A stretch of DNA of 64,000 bases from an uncultured Rhizobiaceae group bacterium. Its GTDB lineage: Bacteria; Pseudomonadota; Alphaproteobacteria; Rhizobiales; Rhizobiaceae. The notes beneath the pieces are model-generated. The model was given only the letters and a program-made list of their open reading frames with translations. It was not told the origin of the DNA and made no database searches. The position numbers and the translations under genes were made by a program. Below are positions 1-7,056 of this stretch, piece after piece; the stretch's first letter is position 1; each line of letters starts with the position of its first letter. The stretch is taken from positions 1 to 64,000 of the forward strand of contig CALHBJ010000006.1 in NCBI GenBank assembly GCA_937930845.1. The letters run 5' to 3'.

Positions 1-140
1 GAAAGACCACACTCATCACTGGGTAATATCACGCCAAATGAATTCGCCATGAAAATGGCGTTGCAAAAACAGGCCGCATAAGGCCAAAAACAAACCGACG
101 AATTCTCCAAATGACTGGAGGAGAGTTGGGTCTCAGGTCA
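1..140 (+). mobile_element. 3' end of an IS3-family insertion sequence
   Basis: Frame 1 from the first base reads the end of an IS3-family OrfB transposase (RPHSSLGNITPNEF), with its stop at 79-81. This is the usual C-terminus after the DDE catalytic core. The element ends at 140: read on the minus strand from 140, the terminal repeat starts TGACCTGAGACCC, the TG.. form usual for IS3 elements. The rest of the element lies left of the window. It ends exactly where the minus-strand orfA of a second IS3 element is broken, so it inserted into that element. Confidence 0.75.
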
Positions 141-274
141 CAACGGTAATACGTTTGCTCGGTGATACTAACTTGCCGGATCGCATCTGGACGCGCCATT
201 CCCTGTCCAACCAGTACGTCAACCTGGCGCAGCTTCAATACAATCTCTTCGGGTTTGTGATGCTTTCTTGCCAT
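141..274 (-). pseudogene. IS3-family orfA, disrupted after 44 codons
   Basis: The minus strand reads a typical IS3-family OrfA N-terminus (MARKHHKPEEIVLKLRQVDV, ending TEQTYYR). This is the helix-turn-helix domain that binds the element's terminal repeats. The reading frame loses similarity exactly at 140/141, where the end of the other insertion sequence begins; the family would continue YYRW. An AGGAGG ribosome site precedes the ATG. The gene cannot make a working transposase. Confidence 0.75.
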
Positions 275-330
275 TCTAAGTCCTCCTTTTACTCAACAAT
301 AGGATGGACCAATTCAAAGGGGGAGGATCA
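141..330 (-). mobile_element. 5' part of a disrupted IS3-family element
   Basis: This contains the broken orfA and the element's left end. On the minus strand the outer end reads TGATCCTCCCCC at 330-319, a usual start for an IS3 left terminal repeat, about 55 bases before the orfA start. The remainder of the element, if still present, lies beyond the left edge of the window on the other side of the inserting element. Confidence 0.6.
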
Positions 331-443
331 GTGCACAAGGGGGATGAGCATGTTATGCTATGATACGCACACCAGACAATAATATAATTAAATCAATGTT
401 CTACGTTCCAATATGAGGCGCTATGTTCGGTGTTCAAAAATAA

Positions 444-487
444 CTCCAAAACCGTAGGTCGCGGGTTCAAATCCTGCTGCCCCTGCC
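444..487 (+). other. 3' half of tRNA-Trp (CCA anticodon), probable attachment-site duplicate
   Basis: The sequence begins at the anticodon loop CTCCAAA (anticodon CCA) and runs through the variable loop, a T arm (GCGGG, TTCAAAT, CCTGC), the acceptor strand TGCCCCT, G and encoded CCA. No matching 5' half (acceptor AGGGGCA, D arm) lies upstream in 331-443. A 3' tRNA half with a sharp left boundary is what a tyrosine-recombinase island leaves at its distal end. The intact tRNA-Trp is expected outside the window to the left. Confidence 0.8.
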
Positions 488-673
488 ATTTGCATGGCGC
501 TTAATTTAATGTTTTCGTTGAATTAACACATATGAATTATACACTTGTTTCTAACTGAATTTTACGTAACGTTATCTGTACAGGTATCAGAATATCGGGT
601 ATGGGCCCTTTGTATTCAGTGTGCCGGTTGCCGGATTTGCCCGTACGCGACCTTAATTTGTGAGGAATTGACC
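488..673 (+). other. AT-rich intergenic region upstream of the peptide-modification cluster
   Basis: No convincing gene is seen here. The region between the tRNA fragment and the precursor gene is AT-rich compared with its surroundings and probably holds the cluster promoter. No clean -35/-10 pair with 16-18 base spacing was found. The palindrome TAACGTTA lies at 567-574. The same octamer occurs in a longer palindrome upstream of thyA (50444-50460), so it may be an operator; this is a weak inference. Confidence 0.35.
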
Positions 674-1003
674 GTGAAAAAGAACGATTCAAACAAGACG
701 CCGAAGTCTGACGATATTGCATCACCAGAAGGCGATGTTACCCGTCGCGGTGCGATGAAGAAGGTTGCGTGGACCGCGCCTGTTTTGATGACAATGAACG
801 TTCCTGATCGCGTTTTCGCGCAGAGCGCTGTTAGCCCAGCCCCTGACACACCACCTGCACCGGCTGTGGTTCCGCCTGCGCCTTCTGGTATGACATTTAT
901 GCCTTCACCTACACCGCCTGCGCCTTCTGGCCTGACATTTGCACCTCCTACGCCTACTCCCACGCCCCCTGGGCCGCCAGCGCCTTCCACAACAGTTATG
1001 TAA
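674..1003 (+). CDS. proline-rich exported peptide, candidate precursor of the modification cluster
   Basis: 109 residues from GTG 674, preceded by GAGGA at 662-666. An upstream in-frame start (545) has no ribosome site. Residues 1-20 are polar. Residues 23-49 look like a short Tat-type leader: RR at 24-25, then KKVAWTAPVL, then VFA at 47-49, a fair signal-peptidase site. Residues 53-109 are low complexity: 22 of 57 are Pro and 14 Ser/Thr, almost all as AP, SP, TP or PP. PPAP occurs four times, and PPAPSG(M/L)TF is repeated at 67-75 and 81-89. AP/SP/TP runs resemble plant arabinogalactan-protein and extensin glycosylation modules. The next six genes encode hydroxylases, glycosyltransferases and PqqD domains, so this is probably their substrate. 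That role is inferred from composition and position only. Confidence 0.6.
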   Translation: MKKNDSNKTPKSDDIASPEGDVTRRGAMKKVAWTAPVLMTMNVPDRVFAQSAVSPAPDTPPAPAVVPPAPSGMTFMPSPTPPAPSGLTFAPPTPTPTPPGPPAPSTTVM

Positions 1004-1090
1004 GATAGCTGAACGCTACTTACCTGCTTACACCGCGTGCTGGCGCGCCATAGTGTTCGGTCAAGCCGTGCAGTGTGGTCGTGAGGATAA

Positions 1091-2386
1091 TTGACTTTGG
1101 CCGGGACCATTCCTGACTCCACAAAAGATTTGGTTCCCGTGCACGCGACGGGTGTGCGCCAATTTGATGTGGGCGACGAACTGGTTTTGATTTCACCTGG
1201 AAATTCAGACCGGCGTGAAGGTCGTAAATCTGACCAGGCCGCCATGACGCTGAATGCGTCAGGAAGCCTGATTTGGGATTTGTGCGACGGCACCAAATCG
1301 GTGAGCGATATTGCCGCCCAATTGACCCGGGAGTTCGGGCTGGACGAGCATATGTTGCTCGATCAGGTGGGCAGCACGGTTGTCGATCTTTCCAGAAAGT
1401 CTTTTTTGACGCGCAAATCTGGCGGGGCATTCGTTCGGCCTGCGACCGTGTTCACCATCGGCATTGAAGACAGTGAGTATTTCTGGTGGCAAATCGCCAT
1501 TCTGCTTGAATCGCTTGAGGGTAAATTGCCGTTTGGCTGGCGCGTATTTATCGTGGTTTGCAACGGTGGCACACCGATTTCCCCAGAGCTTCAAAATATT
1601 CTCGACACCTATCAGGCCAATTATTGTTCGGCTGCCAATCATGCCCATGGACCCGTTATCGACATTGGTATGGACAAGGGCCATTGCCATCGTGGCATGA
1701 ACAAGGTTGAGGCATTGGCCGCGGTGGCGGAACACGTGGATGAAGAGGATGTCATATTCCTTCTCGATTCCGACATATTTCTTTTTGGCCATGTTGATTT
1801 GGATGTCATGCCGACCGGCAATGCGTTGCCGAGAAATTATCATGTGAGCCAGGAGATTTTTTTGACCACGGCGCCCAAGAACGGCGACAATGGCATCGAT
1901 CTGAAAAAACTTCTTGATTCCATGGGGTGTGACCGCGAGTTCAAACCCGGTGGGGTCAACATATTTGTGACCGGCGCGGTTGCGAAAAATCCGAAATTCA
2001 TTGCCGACTGTTTCAGATTTGCCCATGCGATTATTCTGTTGGGGCGGGCGGGTGGCGCTGAGGATACCTGGATTGCAGAAATGCCCTGTTATGCGCTGGC
2101 GCTGACGGTCAATGGTTTTGAATATGAACTGCTAGAGTCACAGCAATTGCTGGTGTCCGCATGCAGCGAGACATCCATTCCGGCCGGCACTTTCTACCAC
2201 TATTATAACAATCCCGTTGATGGCGGGCAGGGGGGCTTTTACAATTCGAAATGGTTCAAGCAAAAATACCACAATTCGAATTTCCTTGAGACTGACATGA
2301 CCGGGTATATCGAACAGACGTCTTCGGACCACGAAGAGTATTTTTTCCAACTGGCTCAGGCGGCAAAGGACAGGCTCAATGTATAA
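1091..2386 (+). CDS. PqqD-domain/glycosyltransferase fusion protein
   Basis: 431 residues from TTG 1091, with GAGGATAA immediately before it. Residues about 20-110 form a PqqD-like domain (LNASGSLIWDLCDG at 54-67). In RiPP pathways this fold is the precursor-peptide recognition element. Residues about 118-431 look like a GT-A glycosyltransferase: a conserved-looking NK (in GMNKVEAL), then FLLDSDIFLF with a metal-binding DSD at 226-228. The order resembles the plant hydroxyproline arabinosyl- and serine galactosyltransferase families, but more distantly than the protein at 7057. The donor sugar cannot be told. It follows the precursor gene and overlaps the next gene by 8 bases, so it belongs to the same transcript. 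Likely role: bind the leader and glycosylate the peptide (inferred). Confidence 0.7.
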   Translation: MTLAGTIPDSTKDLVPVHATGVRQFDVGDELVLISPGNSDRREGRKSDQAAMTLNASGSLIWDLCDGTKSVSDIAAQLTREFGLDEHMLLDQVGSTVVDLSRKSFLTRKSGGAFVRPATVFTIGIEDSEYFWWQIAILLESLEGKLPFGWRVFIVVCNGGTPISPELQNILDTYQANYCSAANHAHGPVIDIGMDKGHCHRGMNKVEALAAVAEHVDEEDVIFLLDSDIFLFGHVDLDVMPTGNALPRNYHVSQEIFLTTAPKNGDNGIDLKKLLDSMGCDREFKPGGVNIFVTGAVAKNPKFIADCFRFAHAIILLGRAGGAEDTWIAEMPCYALALTVNGFEYELLESQQLLVSACSETSIPAGTFYHYYNNPVDGGQGGFYNSKWFKQKYHNSNFLETDMTGYIEQTSSDHEEYFFQLAQAAKDRLNV

Positions 2387-2984
2387 GACTCCAGATGATT
2401 TGCTGCGCATGGTCGATACGGAACGCGAGAACGTGCCGTCGTTGGGACTGGGATTTAAAAAAACGACGCTGGATCCTGAATTGCACCAACGGCTGGTGGC
2501 ACATCTCACCAGAAGTATTCAACTGTTCAAGTCAGAACCTGCCAATGCGTTTGTGAAAACGGACAATAGCAACGCCTACCCTTCGCTGCTTTACCATGAT
2601 GATGCGTTCAATGAGCAGTTGATGAAAGACTTAAAACCTGCCCATGAAGAGTGGAGCGGGGTCAAACTGAAGAATGAAGCGTGTTTTGGCATTCGGGTTT
2701 ATCAGCCCGGCAGTTATCTGCTCAATCATTCCGACCATGCCCGCACCCATGTGGTATCATCCACCATTTGTGTGGACAGCAGCCTTAACAATCCCTGGCC
2801 GCTTTATGTGGAAGACCATGATGGCAAAGCCCATCAGGTGGATATGGGGCCGGGTGACATGGTGTTCTTTGAGGGCGCGCGCCTGATTCACGGCCGTCCT
2901 TACCCCATGGACGGAGATTATTTTGCGAGCATATTTGTGCATTTTTCGCCGTTGGACTGGGATGTCGATGGCGATGCAAAATAA
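2379..2984 (+). CDS. 2-oxoglutarate/Fe(II) dioxygenase, prolyl-hydroxylase-like
   Basis: 201 residues from ATG 2379, inside the end of the preceding gene. The iron-binding triad is visible: H117-x-D119 (in NHSDHARTH) and H171 (in IHGRPYP). The spacing and the beta-strand pattern FASIFVHF fit the double-stranded beta-helix oxygenase family that includes prolyl 4-hydroxylases. The basic residue that holds 2-oxoglutarate is not in the classic position; R173 is a candidate. No signal peptide, so it is cytoplasmic. Next to a proline-rich peptide and hydroxyproline-type glycosyltransferases, proline hydroxylation is the natural guess, but the substrate is not shown by sequence. Confidence 0.7.
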   Translation: MYKTPDDLLRMVDTERENVPSLGLGFKKTTLDPELHQRLVAHLTRSIQLFKSEPANAFVKTDNSNAYPSLLYHDDAFNEQLMKDLKPAHEEWSGVKLKNEACFGIRVYQPGSYLLNHSDHARTHVVSSTICVDSSLNNPWPLYVEDHDGKAHQVDMGPGDMVFFEGARLIHGRPYPMDGDYFASIFVHFSPLDWDVDGDAK

Positions 2985-3014
2985 ACCTGTGCCCAAGTTT
3001 GGCCTCGTCGCTTC

Positions 3015-5039
3015 GTGAAAACGCTGCATCATCACATCTATCGCCATGGCGGGGCTGGGTGGAGCAATCTGTTCATGTCGTTGGAAATCGGCGTTGTTCT
3101 GGCAGCGCTGACCGACCGGGTATTGGTGCTTGAAGGCAATGTTTCTCCTGCGGGGAATGTGGTCCAATACGATGGTCAAATTCTCAACACCTATCCAAGC
3201 CGGGTGACCGATCTTGTTGATCTGGGCATACCATGGATGGAAGGTACGGATCGCAAGATTGCGGCGGCAGTTCCCCTGGAAGTGTGTCCCCAACCGGTTT
3301 GGGATTGTGTATTTTATTATCCACCAAATTTGTCGATCACGAGTGACGACGCGCTGGCTTTTGCGGGCAAACGCTCATCCTTCATTACGATAGACGATGA
3401 ACTTCAGCAGGTTCCGGCCCTGTCGTTTTCCTGTGGTGCAGAATTTCAAACACTGAGTTTCTATTCGTATTTTTTCTATCTCGACAGTTCTGCGCAATTG
3501 AAAGCGCTGGATGCCCTGTCGAACATCAAGCCCAAGCCGCCCTATCAGGAATTTGCCGACCGTGTTGTGGCTGACCTTGGAGAATTTAATTCGGTCCATA
3601 TTCGGCGCGGGGATTTCAAGGCGACGATCGGGGTGACAACGCTGATTAGAACCGGCGATGAGGCGCTGGTGGCCATGGATCTGCATTTTTCGCGCTCAGA
3701 TACTCTGGTGATTTTGACGGATGAGGCCGAAGACCCATTTTTTGACGTGATCAAGGAGGCGTATCCCAAGTGCATTTTCATTGATCACTACATTTTAGAA
3801 AATTATGGCGAGGCGTTCGCAGACCTTCCCATGCATGACAGCATTGCGCTGGCATATCTGTCGCAATTGATTGCGGCCCAATCGCGCGACTTTATCGGCA
3901 CGATGACGAGCACTTTTACGGCACTTGTTCAACGCATGCGCGGCAATTCGGGCAAGGCTGAACTGTTCAAGTTTCTATGGAATGAGGTTCCCCCGGTGGA
4001 CGCGGTGCTGGAACCGGGAAAGCATGTTAAGAGTGATGATATCCGCCTCGACCGGTCGGTGATGGTGGATGATTTTGAGGGGCCGTATTCCTGGAACCGG
4101 ATTACCCATCGGTTTAATCCTGCCTGGATGCGCGAATGGCCGGAAGCATTTCTCGACGAAGCTGCCATGCTGGAACGCGCGGCAGCGCGGGACTATGACA
4201 CCAATGGTGCGAAAATGGCACAATTGGTTCCTGCTGCTGCCACACAAAGCCTTGGAATTGAGTTTCTGGGCGAAACTGTTGAAGTGCGTGCAGACTATGA
4301 CAGCAATCATCAAATGCTCAAACGCATGTTTGCTGCCATGGAAACGGATGTCGAGACATCGCCGATCAGTCAGGTTCGGCTAAAGGGAGTGAGCAGTTCT
4401 ACCCAACTTTTGGTGAACGATGAGCCGGTTGGGCCCGTGGGTGAGGGGAATAGGGCATTAAGGCGCGCATATCGCGAGGTCGTGCGCAGTTTTATTCACC
4501 AGCGAAGCGATCTGGTTTGGCTACATGCGGGAGCGGCTGCGGGGGCAAAGGGGGCGATTGTGTTTTGCGCGCCCTGGGGGCACGGCAAGAGCACTTTGAC
4601 ACTTCAACTCTACGAGCGGGGCTGGTCCTTTCTGTCCGATGATGTGGTGCCGATCGACCCGACCAGCCAGGTGGCGCATCCGTTTCCGGCAACGCCGCAA
4701 ATGCGAATGGGGCCTCAAACGCAATTGGTGCGTTCGCAAGTCAGCACTTTGCCGAAGACCGTGGTGGACTTGGAAACTGATCGCGTGGCTCACGGGGGCA
4801 ACGGCGTGGCGATGTATGTGTTTCCCAAATATTCAAAGACGGATGAAACGTTTTTGGAGCCAATTTCACCAGCCCAATGCGTTGGAAAATTGTTGGAAAA
4901 CAGCCTAAGCTTTCCTGAAAATTCAGACGCGACCATTCAGGCGCTTTGCCATCAGGTGGAGAACACGCCGGCCTATGAGTTGCATTTTGCTGACCCGGTT
5001 CAGGCGATTGACCAATTGTTGGATAAGCTGGAATCTTAA
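3015..5039 (+). CDS. O-fucosyltransferase-like/HPr-kinase-like fusion protein
   Basis: 674 residues from GTG 3015. The N-terminal half (about 1-320) has features of the O-/alpha-1,6-fucosyltransferase fold: GGAGWSNLF near the start, HIRRGDF at 195-201, and DFIGTMTSTFTALVQRMR, like the donor-binding segment of these GDP-fucose enzymes. The C-terminal part (about 430-674) resembles HPr kinase/phosphorylase: P-loop GHGKST at 522-527 and the acidic FLSDDVVPID. Such HprK-like proteins occur in RiPP clusters, and lasso-peptide kinases are relatives. A single chain with both is unusual. It lies 30 bases after the dioxygenase gene. I infer that one half adds a deoxysugar or related sugar to the peptide and the other phosphorylates or handles it. 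Confidence 0.65.
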   Translation: MKTLHHHIYRHGGAGWSNLFMSLEIGVVLAALTDRVLVLEGNVSPAGNVVQYDGQILNTYPSRVTDLVDLGIPWMEGTDRKIAAAVPLEVCPQPVWDCVFYYPPNLSITSDDALAFAGKRSSFITIDDELQQVPALSFSCGAEFQTLSFYSYFFYLDSSAQLKALDALSNIKPKPPYQEFADRVVADLGEFNSVHIRRGDFKATIGVTTLIRTGDEALVAMDLHFSRSDTLVILTDEAEDPFFDVIKEAYPKCIFIDHYILENYGEAFADLPMHDSIALAYLSQLIAAQSRDFIGTMTSTFTALVQRMRGNSGKAELFKFLWNEVPPVDAVLEPGKHVKSDDIRLDRSVMVDDFEGPYSWNRITHRFNPAWMREWPEAFLDEAAMLERAAARDYDTNGAKMAQLVPAAATQSLGIEFLGETVEVRADYDSNHQMLKRMFAAMETDVETSPISQVRLKGVSSSTQLLVNDEPVGPVGEGNRALRRAYREVVRSFIHQRSDLVWLHAGAAAGAKGAIVFCAPWGHGKSTLTLQLYERGWSFLSDDVVPIDPTSQVAHPFPATPQMRMGPQTQLVRSQVSTLPKTVVDLETDRVAHGGNGVAMYVFPKYSKTDETFLEPISPAQCVGKLLENSLSFPENSDATIQALCHQVENTPAYELHFADPVQAIDQLLDKLES

Positions 5040-5096
5040 GTTTGATGTGGATGCAGAAATGGCTTTTGATTGAGCCGACAGAGTGGGGATAAAACA

Positions 5097-5984
5097 GTGG
5101 ACGATGCTCAAAATATCGAGGTTGAAATCGGCCTGAGGGACGGCCGCACTTTTGAAGGCGTTCTTCCGTCGAACTCACCGATTCTGCAAAGCCTGTTTGC
5201 CGGACTTATGGCGTCACAACATCCTGATCCGAATTTGCCGGTGACGCTCATTCAGTTTCCGATTGAAGACGGTGATGCGGCCTGTTCGTTCATGTCCGAT
5301 GCTTTGATCAGTGTGGTGACCAAACCGCCGGTTTTGATCAATCCGGTGCACCAGGCGCTGCCAGGGGTTGCGGCGGTGCCTGCAATGACGCCGCTTCCTT
5401 ATGTGCAAATCGATGATTTTTTGACGCCGGAAGAAAACGCCCAGGTTCTTGCCTATGCACAAGAGAACGAATCCGACTTTACGGGCAGCACCGTGTTGGA
5501 TTCCGAAGGTCGCGATGTGGACGATGGGCATCGAAAATCGAGAGTTCTTTTCACAATTCAAAGCTCTCCCTGGTTTAAGCTTTTTGAACAGCGCCTGAAG
5601 CTGCACATGGTTCATGTTGGGCCAACGTTGGGGCTGGATGGGGATAAACTGAAGCTGAATGAGTTCCAGTTGACCGCAAGCAATGATGGCGATTTTTTCA
5701 AGGCCCATGCGGATTCAAGCGATTCAAACGAAACCGTTGCCAAGCGTGTTTTGACCTTTGTTTATTATTTTCACACCACACCCAAGCCCTATGTGGGGGG
5801 AGATCTGCTGATCTATGACGGGCCACACGGTCAAACACGCACCTCGGCTCTGCCCACCCGCAACAATTCCCTGGTCCTGTTTCCCAGTGCCCTGATGCAT
5901 GAGGTGGACCTGGTGCGTTGCCCCACCGGCGCGTTCAGCGACAGCCGTTTCACAATCAATGGTTGGTACAATCAACAGGCTTGA
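5097..5984 (+). CDS. 2-oxoglutarate/Fe(II) dioxygenase, second prolyl-hydroxylase-like enzyme
   Basis: 295 residues from GTG 5097, chosen because GTGGGGAT lies 6 bases upstream; an in-frame TTG at 5070 lacks a ribosome site. The first 95 residues are a separate region of unknown fold. The oxygenase domain follows, beginning YVQIDDFLTPEE. The iron triad is H204-x-D206 (KAHADS) and H268 (LMHEVD). R284 in SRFTINGWYN is the likely 2-oxoglutarate-binding arginine, in the form usual for P4H-type proteins. GGDLLIYDG and LVLFPSALMHEV are typical P4H-like core strands. It is a more canonical P4H relative than the 2379 protein. Two oxygenases may act on different prolines; this is inferred. Confidence 0.75.
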   Translation: MDDAQNIEVEIGLRDGRTFEGVLPSNSPILQSLFAGLMASQHPDPNLPVTLIQFPIEDGDAACSFMSDALISVVTKPPVLINPVHQALPGVAAVPAMTPLPYVQIDDFLTPEENAQVLAYAQENESDFTGSTVLDSEGRDVDDGHRKSRVLFTIQSSPWFKLFEQRLKLHMVHVGPTLGLDGDKLKLNEFQLTASNDGDFFKAHADSSDSNETVAKRVLTFVYYFHTTPKPYVGGDLLIYDGPHGQTRTSALPTRNNSLVLFPSALMHEVDLVRCPTGAFSDSRFTINGWYNQQA

Positions 5985-6000
5985 GGGTTTTGAATCCGTC

Positions 6001-7023
6001 ATGACGCAGCAGTCGCAGCCAACAATTTTTGTGGCCATCGCTTCTTACAATGATCCCATGTTACCCCACACATTGGATCAATGTTTGGCGAACGCGCGCT
6101 ATCCTGAGAACTTACGCTTCGGCATTTGCTGGCAGTCTGATAGCCGCGAACCGATTGATCTGCGGCGGTTCAAACGCGATCCGCGTTTTCAGTTTCGAGA
6201 ATATTCAACCGATGAAAGCGAGGGCGGCTCCTGGGCACGCAATATTGCGCAGCGAATGTGGGATGGTGAAACCTATACGATGCAGGTCGATTCCCACATG
6301 GCATTTGCCTATGGATGGGATACGCAACTGGTGCGAATGATGCGCGATTTTCCTGCCGACAAACCGCTGATCAGCATGATCGCTCCGCTGTTTGATTGGA
6401 AAGATGGACACGTTATCAAGCGCAGCGATATGGGATTGTGCGTTTCTGCTGTGTCGCAATGGGACGCGGATAATGCATGGGCACCGTGGTTTGACTGGGG
6501 TTGTGCGGTGCATGGCGGCCCGGTGCGCAATCGCTTCCTGTCTGGCATGTTTATTTTTACCCAGGGTCAGTGGAACGAAGAAGTGCGCCAAGACCCCAAA
6601 CATTATTATTGGGGCGAGGAATTTGCGCTGGCCCTGCGCTCCTATACCCATGGTTATGATTTTTTTCTGCCTAATGATTATGTCATCTGGCACATGCACC
6701 ACACTCAAGCGCCACCCAGACGCCATTGGGAACACGGGTCTGAAGTGGTGCGTAAAAAGAATGAAATTGCGTTCGAACGATTGCATAAACTGGCCTTTAG
6801 CGATGATGCTAAAGCCAGTGATGCGCTTGGCCGGTATGGCCTGGGCTCGCAAAGGAGTCGTCGCGATTTTGAACGTTACAGCGGAATGAATTTTGCCACG
6901 AAAAAAGCCCATCCCGATGTTTTTGATGGCCGCCCGCCCGATCCCGTCACGATCAAATCGGATGCGGATTGGGATGCCTGTGTGACATTTGCAGATTATA
7001 AACAACGTGACGGGCACCAATGA
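6001..7023 (+). CDS. GT60-type glycosyltransferase (Skp1 hydroxyproline GlcNAc-transferase-like)
   Basis: 340 residues from ATG 6001. The start IFVAIASYNDPMLPHTLDQC and the segment GGSWARNIAQRMW, GETYTMQVDSHMAF, YGWD match the pattern I know for the GlcNAc-transferase family (GT60). Its best-known member, Gnt1 of Dictyostelium, puts GlcNAc on a hydroxyproline of Skp1. D97-S98-H99 is the family's metal-binding DxH. Later, HYYWGEEFALALRSYTHGYD and a histidine-rich VIWHMHH follow, also family-like. Gnt1 acts after a prolyl 4-hydroxylase, and here the gene sits 16 bases after one. The sugar donor is inferred from the family, not shown. Confidence 0.75.
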   Translation: MTQQSQPTIFVAIASYNDPMLPHTLDQCLANARYPENLRFGICWQSDSREPIDLRRFKRDPRFQFREYSTDESEGGSWARNIAQRMWDGETYTMQVDSHMAFAYGWDTQLVRMMRDFPADKPLISMIAPLFDWKDGHVIKRSDMGLCVSAVSQWDADNAWAPWFDWGCAVHGGPVRNRFLSGMFIFTQGQWNEEVRQDPKHYYWGEEFALALRSYTHGYDFFLPNDYVIWHMHHTQAPPRRHWEHGSEVVRKKNEIAFERLHKLAFSDDAKASDALGRYGLGSQRSRRDFERYSGMNFATKKAHPDVFDGRPPDPVTIKSDADWDACVTFADYKQRDGHQ

Positions 7024-7056
7024 GCGCGACGCACCAACCCAAATTGAGAAACCACA

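Noticed and set aside
155..382. 75-codon plus-strand frame at the left edge
   Set aside because: It crosses the broken IS3 orfA and its terminal repeat on the other strand; no protein-like features.
545..673. N-terminal extension of the precursor from 545
   Set aside because: No ribosome site; GTG 674 has GAGGA at good spacing and gives a sensible leader.
616..1296. Minus-strand Gly/Val-rich frame opposite the precursor
   Set aside because: The complement of Pro-rich codons gives Gly-rich translation; no ribosome site.
4440..5039. HprK-like domain as a true HPr kinase of sugar transport
   Set aside because: It is fused to a glycosyltransferase-like domain in a peptide-modification cluster, and no HPr or PTS genes are near.
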